This document shows, piece after piece, positions 37,255-46,092 of a DNA stretch of 64,000 nt; positions within the stretch are counted from its first letter, which is position 1; each line of letters opens with the position of its first letter. The stretch is taken from NCBI RefSeq assembly GCF_033446685.1, contig NZ_JAWQLY010000012.1, positions 62,001 to 126,000 on the forward strand, given 5' to 3'. A program made the translations under genes and the position numbers. Source of the stretch: Modicisalibacter sp033446685 (GTDB taxonomy: Bacteria > Pseudomonadota > Gammaproteobacteria > Pseudomonadales > Halomonadaceae). Under the pieces are notes generated by a model. It saw nothing but the letters and a program-made list of their open reading frames with translations. It searched no databases and was not told where the DNA came from.

Positions 37255-38547
37255 ATGGACCCGATCGTCTCTTCCCCGCTCGACGACCCGCTGGCCGCCG
37301 TCAAGGAAACCACCGCCAACCTGCTCCACGAGCGGCAGCGCAGCTTCTCGCTGCCCCAGCCGTTCTACAACGACGCACGACTGTTCGCGCTGGACATGCA
37401 GGAGATCTTCGCCAAGGAGTGGCTGTTCGTCGCCATGACCTGCGAAATTCCCGCCAAGGGCAACTTCGTGACCGTGGAGATCGGCAACAACTCGGTGATC
37501 GTGGTGCGCGGCGCCGAAGGCGAGGTGCACGCCTTCCACAACGTCTGCCGCCACCGCGGCTCGCGATTGTGCGTCAAGGACAAGGGCAAGCTCGCCAAGC
37601 TGGTCTGTCCCTATCATCAATGGACCTACGAGCTCGACGGCCGGCTGCTGTTCGCCGGCAGCAACATGGGCAGCGACTTCGACCTTGGCGCCTACGGCCT
37701 CAAGCCGGTCAACGTGCGCACCGCCGGTGGCTTCATCTTCATCAGCCTGGCCGAGCACCCGCCGGCGATCGACGACTTCCTGGTGACCCTCGAGCACTAC
37801 CTCGAGCCCTACCACATGGACGACGTCAAGGTCGCCGTCGAATCGAGCATCGTCGAGCAGGCCAACTGGAAGCTGGTGATCGAGAACAACCGCGAGTGCT
37901 ATCACTGCAACGGTGCGCACCCGGAACTCCTCAACAGCCTGCAGGAGTTCGACGACACCGACGACCCCCGCGCCACGCCTGACTACAAGGCGCTGGTCGC
38001 CCGCAAGCAGGCCGATTGGGACGGCGAGGCCGTGCCCTGGCAGCTCAAGCGTTTCGGCAAGCGCAACCGCCTGACCCGCACGCCGCTGCTCGACGGCACC
38101 GTGTCGATGACCATGGACGGCCAGCCGGGCTGCAACAAGCTGATGGGACGGCTGACCAGCGCCGACATGGGGTCGCTGCGCATCCTCCACCTGCCCAACT
38201 CCTGGAATCACTTCATGGGCGATCACGCCGTGGTCTTCCGCGTGCTGCCGCTCGGCCCGCAGCAAACCGTGGTCACCACCAAGTGGCTGGTGCACAAGGA
38301 CGCCGTGGAGGGCGTCGACTACGACCCCGCCGCGCTGCGCCGGGTCTGGGACGCCACCAACGACCAGGACCGGCGTCTCGCCGAGGAGAACCAGCGCGGC
38401 ATCAACTCGATGGCCTACGAGCCCGGCCCCTACTCCGAAACCTACGAGTTCGGGGTCATCGACTTCCTCGACTGGTACAGCGAGCGGATGCTGGTCAACC
38501 TCGGCCACGCCCCCGCGCTGCAGCTCGCCCAGGGACAACAGGGATAA
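37255..38547 (+). CDS. gbcA: Glycine betaine monooxygenase, Rieske oxygenase subunit
   Basis: A 430-residue Rieske non-haem iron oxygenase that demethylates glycine betaine to dimethylglycine, releasing formaldehyde. The Rieske cluster ligands are Cys98, His100, Cys118 and His121 (C-x-H, 17 residues, C-x2-H). The catalytic domain carries ENNRECYHCNGAHPEL, whose histidines, with a distal acidic residue, bind mononuclear iron. The start has GAGG nine bases upstream. Works with GbcB, encoded divergently; the downstream steps are encoded at 52-60 kb. Confidence 0.94.
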   Translation: MDPIVSSPLDDPLAAVKETTANLLHERQRSFSLPQPFYNDARLFALDMQEIFAKEWLFVAMTCEIPAKGNFVTVEIGNNSVIVVRGAEGEVHAFHNVCRHRGSRLCVKDKGKLAKLVCPYHQWTYELDGRLLFAGSNMGSDFDLGAYGLKPVNVRTAGGFIFISLAEHPPAIDDFLVTLEHYLEPYHMDDVKVAVESSIVEQANWKLVIENNRECYHCNGAHPELLNSLQEFDDTDDPRATPDYKALVARKQADWDGEAVPWQLKRFGKRNRLTRTPLLDGTVSMTMDGQPGCNKLMGRLTSADMGSLRILHLPNSWNHFMGDHAVVFRVLPLGPQQTVVTTKWLVHKDAVEGVDYDPAALRRVWDATNDQDRRLAEENQRGINSMAYEPGPYSETYEFGVIDFLDWYSERMLVNLGHAPALQLAQGQQG

Positions 38548-38549
38548 AC

Positions 38550-38574
38550 GGCGGGCCGTCGACGACGGCCCGCC
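38550..38574. repeat. 11-bp hairpin after gbcA
   Basis: GGCGGGCCGTC and GACGGCCCGCC pair perfectly around a three-base loop in the 48-base gap between gbcA and the next gene. It lacks a T tail, so it may lower read-through or protect the gbcA message 3' end rather than fully terminate. Confidence 0.55.
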
Positions 38575-38595
38575 AGCCCCACTGGAGATTCGCCG

Positions 38596-40650
38596 ATGCC
38601 CAGCGTCTCAGATCCCCTGTTGCAGCCCCTCTCCCTGCGTCATCTAACGCTCAAGAATCGCATCGTCAGCGCCGCGCACGAACCGGCCTATTCCGAGGAC
38701 GGGCTGCCCAAGACGCGCTACCGGCTGTATCACGAAGCCAAAGCGCGCGGCGGCATGGCCATGACCATGATCGGCGGCAGCGCGGTCGTAGCCCCGGACA
38801 GCCCGCCGGCGTTCGGCAACCTGCTGCTCTACAAGGACGAGATCGTACCGTGGCTGGCCGAACTCGCCGATGCCGTGCATCAGCATGACTGCGCGGTGAT
38901 GTGCCAGATCACCCACCTCGGCCGACGCACCCGCTACAACGCCGGCGACTGGCTGCCGGTGGTGGCCGCCTCGGGGCTTCGCGAGCCCGCCCATCGCGCC
39001 TTTCCCAAGGTCGCCGAGGAGCATGACCTCGCGCGCATCGTGCGCGGCTACGCCGATGCCGCCGCGCGCTGTCAGGCCGCCGGGCTCGATGGCATCGAGA
39101 TCGAGGCCTACGGGCATTTCCTCGACGGCTTCCTGTCACCGTGGACCAACCGCCGCGACGACGCCTACGGCGGCACGCTGGCCAACCGGCTGCGCTTTCC
39201 ATTGGCGGTTATCGAGGCGATACGCCAGGCGGTCGGCCCGGCCTTCATCGTCGGCATCCGCCTGGCGGTCGACGAGTTGCTGCCCGGTGGGCTGGCCCGC
39301 GACGAGGGCCTGGAGATCTGTCGTCTGCTCGAACAGGGAGGGGCGATCGACTTTCTCAACGTGATTCGCGGGCACATCGACTCCGACGCCGGGCTCGCCG
39401 CGGTGATCCCCAACATGGGCGCGGCCTCGGCGCCGCATCTGGCCTTCGCCGGCGAGGTGCGCCGCGCCGTCGGCCTGCCGGTACTGCACGCCGCGCGCAT
39501 CAACGACGTCGCCACCGCGCGCTACGCGATCCGCGAAGGACTGCTCGACCTCGTCGGCATGGTCCGCGCGCACATGGCCGAGCCCAACATCGCCGCGCTG
39601 ATTCAAGCCGACGCCGAGCAGCGCATCCGCCCCTGCGTGGGCGCCGGCTACTGCATCGACGGCATCTACGAGAACGGCGCCGCCTATTGCATCCATAACC
39701 CGGCCACCGGCCGCGAAGCGACGCTGCCGCAGGTGATCGTTCGCGATGTCGCGACGCCGCACCACGTGGTGGTGATCGGTGCCGGCCCGGCCGGACTCGA
39801 GGCGGCGCGCGCCAGCGCCGAACGCGGCCACCGGGTGACGCTGCTCGAAGCCAACGCCGAAGCCGGCGGCCAGGTGCGCATCGCCAGCCTGCTGGCGCGA
39901 CGCCGCGAGATGCTCGGCATCACCGAGTGGCGCCTCGCCGAATGCCAGCGGCTCGGCGTCGAGCTGCGTTTCAACTGTTATGCCGAGGCCGAGGACGTGC
40001 TCGCGCTGGAACCGGACACGGTGATCGTCGCCACCGGCGGGCTGCCTCAGGTACATGCCGAACTCGCCTGCGGCGAGGCCTGGGTGCAGTCGAGCTGGGA
40101 TGCCCTGGCCGACCCGGTGCGCGCCGGCGAGCGGGTATTGGTCTTCGACGATCACGGCGGCTTTGCCGGGCTGTCGGCCGCCGAGCATCTGGCCGGCCAC
40201 GGCGCCCTAGTGACCCTGGCTACACCCGAGCGTACGCTGGGCATCGAGGTCGGCGGCACCAATAGTCCGGCCTTCATCGCCGCCTTCGACCGTCATGGCG
40301 TCAAGGTACATCTAAACCGCACGCTGAGCGCCGTCAGCCGCGGCGCACAAGGTCTCGAAGCGACGCTGACCAGTGCCTACTGCGGCGACATCCACGAGAC
40401 GCTCAGCGTCGATCGGGTCATCGCCGAGCACGGCACTGCGCCGCTCGACGGGCTCTATCACGATCTCAAGGGCCATTCGCGCAATCTCGGCGAACTCGAC
40501 CTCGAGGCCTTCATCGCCATCGCCCCGCAGCGTCTGAATCGCCACCCGGGCGGTCACTTCGCGCTGTTTCGCATCGGCGATGCCATCGCCAGCCGCAACG
40601 TCCACGCCGCCGTCTACGACGGCCTGCGCCTGGCGCTGGGAATCGGCTGA
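38596..40650 (+). CDS. DgcA-like FAD/FMN oxidoreductase, probable secondary-amine demethylase
   Basis: A 684-residue enzyme of the trimethylamine dehydrogenase/2,4-dienoyl-CoA reductase type: an FMN-binding old-yellow-enzyme barrel (residues 8-335), an iron-sulfur region, and a nucleotide-binding flavoprotein part with VVVIGAGPAGLEAARA. The cluster motif is C-V-G-A-G-Y-C then Cys365; the position usually occupied by the second Cys is Ala350. It is a clear paralogue of DgcA encoded at 56-58 kb. Enzymes of this group demethylate dimethylglycine or N-methylproline, so a role in a second betaine pathway is likely. No DgcB or ETF gene follows it directly, but a flavin reductase does. Confidence 0.85.
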   Translation: MPSVSDPLLQPLSLRHLTLKNRIVSAAHEPAYSEDGLPKTRYRLYHEAKARGGMAMTMIGGSAVVAPDSPPAFGNLLLYKDEIVPWLAELADAVHQHDCAVMCQITHLGRRTRYNAGDWLPVVAASGLREPAHRAFPKVAEEHDLARIVRGYADAAARCQAAGLDGIEIEAYGHFLDGFLSPWTNRRDDAYGGTLANRLRFPLAVIEAIRQAVGPAFIVGIRLAVDELLPGGLARDEGLEICRLLEQGGAIDFLNVIRGHIDSDAGLAAVIPNMGAASAPHLAFAGEVRRAVGLPVLHAARINDVATARYAIREGLLDLVGMVRAHMAEPNIAALIQADAEQRIRPCVGAGYCIDGIYENGAAYCIHNPATGREATLPQVIVRDVATPHHVVVIGAGPAGLEAARASAERGHRVTLLEANAEAGGQVRIASLLARRREMLGITEWRLAECQRLGVELRFNCYAEAEDVLALEPDTVIVATGGLPQVHAELACGEAWVQSSWDALADPVRAGERVLVFDDHGGFAGLSAAEHLAGHGALVTLATPERTLGIEVGGTNSPAFIAAFDRHGVKVHLNRTLSAVSRGAQGLEATLTSAYCGDIHETLSVDRVIAEHGTAPLDGLYHDLKGHSRNLGELDLEAFIAIAPQRLNRHPGGHFALFRIGDAIASRNVHAAVYDGLRLALGIG

Positions 40651-40722
40651 ACGCTGGGCTGGACGCCGCCGGCGGCTCATGGTGGGATGGCAGCTTGCCA
40701 TTTTGACCGTCACGAGGCCCCG

Positions 40723-41355
40723 ATGACCGCCACGTCCAATGCCGACCCGGCCTTTCACGATGTCGCCGAGCTCGATTCCGCGATCGTCTATCGTCTGATG
40801 TCCGGCTCGATCGCGCCGCGCCCGATCGCCTGGGTATCGACCGTCGATGCCGAGGGCAACGCCAACCTGGCGCCATTCTCATTCTTCAACGTGGCCAGCG
40901 TCGATCCGCCGGTACTCGCCTTTGCGCCGCTGCTCGACGGACAGTCGCGCAGCAAGGATACGATCAACAACCTGCGTGCGGTCGGCGAATGCGTGGTGCA
41001 TATCGGGGGCGAGGCGTTGATCGAGGCGCTCAACGCCACCAGCGCCACCCTCGCCCCGGGAGAGGACGAATTCGTGCATGCGGGGCTGGAGAAGGCGACG
41101 CTGGGCGATCTCTGCGTTCCGCGCATCGCCGCGGCGCCGATCGCCTTCGGCTGTCGGCTCTACGAGATCATCGACTTCGGCGAGCGGCCGCGGGCCGGTC
41201 GCCTGGTACTCGCCAAGGTGGTCGCCATCCATGCCGACCCGGCGGTCTGGGACGGGCGCCACGTCGATATCGAGACGCTGCGCCCGGTGGGCCGCCTGGC
41301 CGGCGCCGACTACTGCCGCACCAGCGATCTGTTTGCGCTCGAACGCCCGGCCTGA
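40723..41355 (+). CDS. Flavin reductase family protein (FMN-binding)
   Basis: A 210-residue flavin-reductase-like FMN-binding split-barrel protein. RLMSGSIAPRPIAWVSTVDAEGNANLAPFSFFN is the conserved first barrel of the group that resembles the DUF447/flavoredoxin type. Members bind FMN and often supply reduced flavin or reduce small substrates. ATG 40723 has GAGG seven bases upstream. It lies 72 bases after the DgcA-like gene on the same strand and may be its redox partner, which is inference. Confidence 0.85.
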   Translation: MTATSNADPAFHDVAELDSAIVYRLMSGSIAPRPIAWVSTVDAEGNANLAPFSFFNVASVDPPVLAFAPLLDGQSRSKDTINNLRAVGECVVHIGGEALIEALNATSATLAPGEDEFVHAGLEKATLGDLCVPRIAAAPIAFGCRLYEIIDFGERPRAGRLVLAKVVAIHADPAVWDGRHVDIETLRPVGRLAGADYCRTSDLFALERPA

Positions 41356-41430
41356 ATGGCCGGCGCCCGCTGGTTCGATCGTCGTGGGCTCACGCGCGCG
41401 ACCATCGCGGGTCCAGTTGCGAACTCAGGT

Positions 41431-41670
41431 TCAAGAAAGCCCCGTCAGCAGAAATTCCTCGATCGCCTGACGCACCGAGGGCAGCATCACTTCGCGATGC
41501 CGCATCAATTCGCGCACCGTATCCTCGAGCCCCGGCACCCCGACTTCGCGATGCTTGCACAGCGCCATGCGCGCGCAGGTCTGCGGGCAGGCGTCGTCGC
41601 TCACGCGCACGCCGAGCGCCTGAATACGTGCACGAAAGTCATCGCCATCGATCAAATCGACGATCATCAT
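41431..41670 (-). CDS. Small cysteine-containing protein of unknown function
   Basis: A 79-residue protein I do not recognise. A strong ribosome site (AGGGAGG) before ATG 41670 and protein-like composition support it. It has a short Cys cluster, Cys28-x3-Cys32-x5-Cys38 followed by His40, which could bind a metal or form a disulfide, then a helical half. No signal peptide. It ends 75 bases from the flavin reductase gene in convergent orientation. Confidence 0.6.
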   Translation of the reverse strand: MMIVDLIDGDDFRARIQALGVRVSDDACPQTCARMALCKHREVGVPGLEDTVRELMRHREVMLPSVRQAIEEFLLTGLS

Positions 41671-41840
41671 AACCGGCCTCCCTAATCAGCCTGTCCGCGG
41701 TCAACGCCTCCCGCGATAGTCGCTCCGTGCGCGGCGTACGGCAATCCCCTCGTCGCTTCGCACGCCGACGGTGGCGGGCATTGCCATGTCGAGGTCGCTA
41801 CAGTTCAAGCCTAGCCAATGATTCGAGAAGCCGTAGCCAA

Positions 41841-41879
41841 AAGAAGGGCCGCACCGGTTAGCCCGGTGCGGCCCTTCTT
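41841..41879 (-). terminator. Terminator downstream of the DUF4168 gene
   Basis: A perfect 17-bp inverted repeat (AAGAAGGGCCGCACCGG and its complement) with a five-base loop. Read on the minus strand it ends in a TTCTTTT tract, as for an intrinsic terminator. It lies about 90 bases beyond the DUF4168 stop. The stem is symmetric enough to act from either side. Confidence 0.85.
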
Positions 41880-41968
41880 GCACATCTCTCTCGCTTACCG
41901 GTTTTTAGTACCGGTTTGCCGGTCTCATCGACCGATGCGTCGCATCGGCTGCAACGAGATTCAATCGC

Positions 41969-42364
41969 TTATGACTGACCGGCCATGCCCTGAACCTTCT
42001 TCATAAGCTCGGGGTCCTGCTGAACCGCCTGGCCAATGGCGTTGAAGGTTTCGACGGTCAGGCCGCTGTCTTCGACGACCGCGACCATCTTCTCGTTGGC
42101 TTCCTTGCGGATCTGTTGCTGTTTGGACTGATCTTCCGCCTTTTGCAGACGCTGGGTGTAATCCTGCGAGATAGCGGCGATCTCCTGCGAGGCATCGGCA
42201 AATTGCTGGAGCTGCTCGTCAGTGAAGTCCTGCGCGGTCGGCGCGGCCTGCTGCTGGGCGGCATTTTCGCCACTTGCTTGCTGGGTTTCCTGGGCCATGG
42301 CCGGTGCGGAAACCATGCCCGCGGTCAGTAGTGAGGCAGCGAACAGTGCAGTGATCTTGCGCAT
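41969..42364 (-). CDS. DUF4168 periplasmic protein
   Basis: A 131-residue exported protein: signal peptide MRKITALFAASLLTAGMVSA with cleavage near AMAQE, a Q/A-rich linker, then the helical DUF4168 domain (DEQLQQFADASQEIAAISQDY to the end). Function of DUF4168 is unknown. ATG 42364 has GGAG six bases before it. Single-gene unit with its own terminator. Confidence 0.88.
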   Translation of the reverse strand: MRKITALFAASLLTAGMVSAPAMAQETQQASGENAAQQQAAPTAQDFTDEQLQQFADASQEIAAISQDYTQRLQKAEDQSKQQQIRKEANEKMVAVVEDSGLTVETFNAIGQAVQQDPELMKKVQGMAGQS

Positions 42365-42527
42365 GTAAATCTCCAATACTCATGTGTAAGCGTGTACCTG
42401 TGACGACGAGTGACGGCCAAGGTTCCTGAAATTCTTGTAACACATTGAAAAATCAAGTTCCCGGCACATGACTTGCGTCGCACGGTAGCGACACCTCATG
42501 GCAGCGTAACAGCCCGCTGCCCACGCG

Positions 42528-43838
42528 TCAGTCCCGCTCGAGCCAGGCGACGATCGCATCGATCCCGTCCCGCGTGTGACGCAGCGCTGAAAGCCCCAGG
42601 ACTTCGCCGGAGGCAGCGAGCAATTCGCCGCCATCGAAATCCACATAGGCCAGCCGCACCGTCAGCTGCTCCGGCGGGCAACCGAAGGCGCTCCCCGGCA
42701 ACAGTGCAACGCCCGCCTCATCGAGCAACCGCCGGGTCAGCTCGTGGCTGGTATCGATGCCACGCGCCGCCAGTCGCTGGCTATGGGCGGCGAAGTCCGG
42801 AAACACGTAGAAGCCGCCATCCGGCACGTGAGTGCGCACTCCGGCGGCATTGAGCCGCGCCGCGCACCAGCCACCGACTTCGCCGAGCACAGCGCGCTGG
42901 CGTTGCAGATAGGCGTCGAGCTCGGGACACGCGGTATAGGCAGTGATAGCGGCCTGCTGGATGGGGCTGGCGACGCTCGACCAGGTCTCCGAGGCGACAC
43001 CGAGCAGGCGCTGGAACAGCTCGTCGCCCAGCGCCGCGGGCACGTGCGCCACGCCCAGCCGCCAGCCGCCCGCGCCACACCATTTGGACAATCCTCCGGT
43101 GGTCACCGTGCCCTCCGGATAGTCGCGGGCGAAGGCGCGATACTCGCCGCGGTGATGGAGCAAGCCGTAGATCTCATCGGCCAGCACCACCACGCCGTGG
43201 CGGCGTACCACCTCGGCCAGGCGCTGTTGGGTCTCGGCATCGGGCGCCAGCCCGGTGGGATTGCCCGGTGCGTTGTGAATGAGCACCTTGAGCCGCTCGG
43301 GCCGCTCGCGGCAATGCCGCTCGAGCGTCTCCGCAGTGACTTGCCAGCGGTCGTCGTAACTGGCCTCGAGGCGCACGGCACGCTGCCCGGCCATGCGCGC
43401 CTGCGGCGCGTAGGACACCCAGGCCGGCGCGGGAATCAGGATATCCGCCGCCGGCAACGACTTGATCAATGCAAACAGCAACAGTTTGCTGCCCGGGCCG
43501 ACCAGCACTCGCTCGGCGTCCCAGCGGGTTTCATCGACACGACTCTGAAAGGCCGCGACCCGTTCGCGCAGCGCCGGCAATCCCTGCACCGGCAAATAGG
43601 CCTTTTGTGCGGCATGCTCGGCGAGCGCCGACACCACGGGGGCGAATACCGGGAACGGCGACTGGCCGAAGCCGAACTTGTAGACCCGTCGACCGCCGGC
43701 CTCGAGCAGCCGCGACTGCTCGTTGATCAGTAGTGTATCGGATGACGGCGTGGCCTCATCGGCCTGTGCATAGCTCGCCCGCAAGCGAGCGGCGACGGTC
43801 TTGTCGGAGTCAACGGGGACATCGGTTGCGCGGGTCAT
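42528..43838 (-). CDS. Class I/II pyridoxal-phosphate aminotransferase
   Basis: A 436-residue fold-type I aminotransferase. The cofactor-binding features are present: NAPGNPTG, DEIYG and the Lys in TGGLSKWCGAGGWRLG. The GFGQSPFPVF opening is like the aspartate/aromatic aminotransferase branch used for amino-acid catabolism. ATG 43838 follows GAGGAGG; a start 16 codons earlier would overlap the regulator gene region. It is 44 bases downstream of an RpiR-type regulator on the same strand, probably one operon. The amino-acid substrate is unknown. Confidence 0.92.
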   Translation of the reverse strand: MTRATDVPVDSDKTVAARLRASYAQADEATPSSDTLLINEQSRLLEAGGRRVYKFGFGQSPFPVFAPVVSALAEHAAQKAYLPVQGLPALRERVAAFQSRVDETRWDAERVLVGPGSKLLLFALIKSLPAADILIPAPAWVSYAPQARMAGQRAVRLEASYDDRWQVTAETLERHCRERPERLKVLIHNAPGNPTGLAPDAETQQRLAEVVRRHGVVVLADEIYGLLHHRGEYRAFARDYPEGTVTTGGLSKWCGAGGWRLGVAHVPAALGDELFQRLLGVASETWSSVASPIQQAAITAYTACPELDAYLQRQRAVLGEVGGWCAARLNAAGVRTHVPDGGFYVFPDFAAHSQRLAARGIDTSHELTRRLLDEAGVALLPGSAFGCPPEQLTVRLAYVDFDGGELLAASGEVLGLSALRHTRDGIDAIVAWLERD

Positions 43839-43882
43839 GCAGGCCTCCTCGAAGGCACGAAACGGGAAATGATCGGCAAGGT

Positions 43883-44794
43883 TCACTCGACGCCCAGCCG
43901 GGCGATCAACGCCTCGCGACGCCGGATCGACGCCACGGCGGCGTCGCCGAGCCGCACGGCGACGCGCGACAGCAGCATCTCCACCAACAGGAACAGGCTG
44001 CTCATCGGATTGAAGAAGAACGGTCCCTCGGCCGGCGCCACCAGCCGGCAGTCGGTAAGCCCCGCCAACTGTGAACGCGGATGATTGGTCAATGCCACCA
44101 ATCGTGCGCCCTGCTCCACGGCCAGCCGACAGTAGTCGACGCTGGTCCGCGTCTCGGGACGAAAGGCGATGCCCACCACCAGGTCGTCGGCATCGAGCGC
44201 GAGGGCCTGTTCGACGCCGACGCCGGCCGTGGTCGACACCAGTTGCACGTCCTCGCGCAGATAATCGAGGTAGTAGGCCAGATAATGCGCCGCGCCGAAG
44301 CTCGCACGCAGGCCGATCACCTGGACCCGGCGTGCGGTCGCGAGACCTTCGGCGGCGCGCTCGAGCATGGCGTCATCGAGGCCCTCGACCGCGCCCGCCA
44401 GATTGCTCATCTCCTGTTCCCAGAGGGCCCGGTGTTGCGCGGCATCGGGGCGCATCGCCGGCGTTTCGCCGAAATCCAGCAATCGCTCGGCACGCGTGGA
44501 ATAGAAAGTGGAACCGGAAAGGTCCTCGCGGAACAGCGCCTGGAAGGCCTTGAAGCCGGTAAAGCCCAGCGCCCGCGACAGTCGCGTCAGGCTCGAGGGA
44601 TGGACGGCGTGCTGCTCGGCGAGTTGCGAAATGGTCGATAGCCCGACGCGTTCGGGGGTGGCGAGCAGTGCCTTCAGCAACGCCTGCGCCTTGGGCGAGA
44701 GCGCCGGCGCGTCCTGATCCCGGCGGGCAATACGCGTGGCCAGCGCCTGCAAATCGACGAGGCTGGCGGGAGGGTTAAGAGTTTCGGTGACCAT
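43883..44794 (-). CDS. RpiR/MurR family transcriptional regulator
   Basis: A 303-residue regulator with an N-terminal RpiR-type helix-turn-helix (about residues 35-95, including LSTISQLAEQHAVHPSSLTRLSRALGF) and a C-terminal SIS sugar-phosphate-type domain (about 130-280). The HTH and SIS order is the family hallmark. I start at ATG 44794 (GGAG six bases before); a start further up would read through a large palindrome. Its own promoter carries a 28-bp perfect palindrome, so autoregulation is likely. Confidence 0.92.
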   Translation of the reverse strand: MVTETLNPPASLVDLQALATRIARRDQDAPALSPKAQALLKALLATPERVGLSTISQLAEQHAVHPSSLTRLSRALGFTGFKAFQALFREDLSGSTFYSTRAERLLDFGETPAMRPDAAQHRALWEQEMSNLAGAVEGLDDAMLERAAEGLATARRVQVIGLRASFGAAHYLAYYLDYLREDVQLVSTTAGVGVEQALALDADDLVVGIAFRPETRTSVDYCRLAVEQGARLVALTNHPRSQLAGLTDCRLVAPAEGPFFFNPMSSLFLLVEMLLSRVAVRLGDAAVASIRRREALIARLGVE

Positions 44795-44837
44795 GACGCT
44801 CTCCGGGGGAACTGATTGCAGGGTAGGATGGAGGCGG

Positions 44838-44865
44838 CACATTTGCAAATTAATTTGCAAATGTG
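44838..44865. promoter_or_regulatory. 28-bp perfect palindrome, candidate RpiR operator
   Basis: CACATTTGCAAATT and its exact reverse complement meet without a spacer. It is built from two ATTTGCAAAT decamers, each itself palindromic, two bases apart. It lies 44 bases before the regulator start and 115 before the divergent LpxR-like gene. Confidence 0.75.
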
Positions 44866-44879
44866 GAATTTTATTTCCA
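44864..44879. promoter_or_regulatory. Second inverted repeat beside the RpiR palindrome
   Basis: TGGAA and TTCCA are separated by six A/T bases, directly abutting the 28-bp palindrome. It may be a second binding site or overlap a promoter element. Confidence 0.4.
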
Positions 44880-44979
44880 AACGCTTTCTATCCACCTTCC
44901 AGTTGGTGGCTATCTCCGAATCTGCTAAATTGGATAATCAACATACACATCCGTATGTTTCGTCACTCAAGGAAGAGCC

Positions 44980-45990
44980 ATGCCTCGAAACGTCCCCTCC
45001 GTCAGTCGACCACGGCCTCGCCTGCTGCTCGCCGGCCTGCTCAGCGCGACGTTCTTCGCGCCACTGGCCAACGCCGAAAGCCTCTATTCACTCAAGGTGA
45101 CCAACGACCTGTTCTCCTCGAGCGATGACGGCCACTACACCAGTGGCGTCGACCTGATGCGCATCGCGACCCCCGAGGCCGATCACTGGTCGCGACGCCT
45201 AGCCGAGTGGCTACCCGGTTGGACGGCGAACGGCATGGACGCCATCGGCTATCAATTGAGTCACCAGATCTACACCCCCAAGGCCATCGAGCGCCGTGAG
45301 CTGATCGAGGACGACCGTCCCTATGCCGGGCTGCTGCTGGGCGGGCTCTCTTTGTTCGACGACGTTCAGCATGACGGCTGGCGCGAGGCGTCGATGCTCA
45401 ATCTTCAGTTCGGCATGGTAGGCCCCATCGCGGGCGGCGAGCCGCTACAGAACGGCGTGCACAAGGTCCTCGACAGCGACAAGCCGCGCGGATGGGATCA
45501 TCAGCTGGAGAACGAACCCATCGTCAACCTGGGCTGGAACAAATCCTGGTGGCTGCAGAACCGCTGGGCCGGGCTGGAGTGGGAATACGGCCCCAGCGCC
45601 TCGTGGCAGGTGGGCAACCTCTACGACTACCTGGGTACCGGTGGGGCGATCCGTTTCGGCGACGGGCTCGACAAGAGCTTCGGCATCCCCAGCGTGACGC
45701 CGGCACTGAGCGGCAGACAGGGCTTCAGCGCCAATCGGGGATTCGGCTGGTACGGCTTCGTCGGCGTCGAAGGTCGCTACATGGCGCACAACCTGCTGCT
45801 CGACGGCAATACCTTCGAGGACAGCCACAGCGTCGATCGCCGCGAGTGGGTGGGCGACGTCACCGCCGGCGCGGTGGTGAGCTTCGACCGCTGGCAGTTG
45901 GCCTTCACCAACGTCTGGCGCAGTCACGAGTTCGAGGCGCAGGAGGAAGCCGATCACTTCGGCTCGATCACCCTGTCCACCTGGCTCTGA
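44980..45990 (+). CDS. LpxR-like lipid A deacylase family outer-membrane protein (DUF2219)
   Basis: A 336-residue exported beta-barrel protein. A signal peptide ends near LANAES. The mature N terminus shows the LpxR features TNDLF and HYTSGVDL, then DDRPYAG, VGP followed by a Gln and His (LQNGVHKVL), and GWDHQLENEP; the family catalytic Asn, Asp, Ser and His have counterparts. LpxR removes the 3'-acyloxyacyl group of lipid A in the outer membrane. Divergent from the RpiR regulator; whether it shares its control is unknown. Confidence 0.85.
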   Translation: MPRNVPSVSRPRPRLLLAGLLSATFFAPLANAESLYSLKVTNDLFSSSDDGHYTSGVDLMRIATPEADHWSRRLAEWLPGWTANGMDAIGYQLSHQIYTPKAIERRELIEDDRPYAGLLLGGLSLFDDVQHDGWREASMLNLQFGMVGPIAGGEPLQNGVHKVLDSDKPRGWDHQLENEPIVNLGWNKSWWLQNRWAGLEWEYGPSASWQVGNLYDYLGTGGAIRFGDGLDKSFGIPSVTPALSGRQGFSANRGFGWYGFVGVEGRYMAHNLLLDGNTFEDSHSVDRREWVGDVTAGAVVSFDRWQLAFTNVWRSHEFEAQEEADHFGSITLSTWL

Positions 45991-46051
45991 TCGCCGGTAC
46001 AGCGCAGCGCTTCGCAACATCCGCCTTCGCAGCAGGCACATCGAAAAAAAT

Positions 46052-46071
46052 GGGCGCCCCCAGGGGCGCCC
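46052..46071 (-). terminator. Terminator of the TRAP permease gene
   Basis: GGGCGCCCC and GGGGCGCCC form a 9-bp GC stem; on the minus strand it is followed by a run of seven T residues (46043-46050). It lies 22 bases after the TRAP permease stop. On the plus strand it may also stop the LpxR-like gene. Confidence 0.85.
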
Positions 46072-46092
46072 GTTTGAGTACCGCGGCCCCGG

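Noticed and set aside
41701..41883. A 60-codon minus-strand open frame downstream of the Cys-cluster gene
   Set aside because: It reads through the strong 17-bp terminator hairpin and has no ribosome site.
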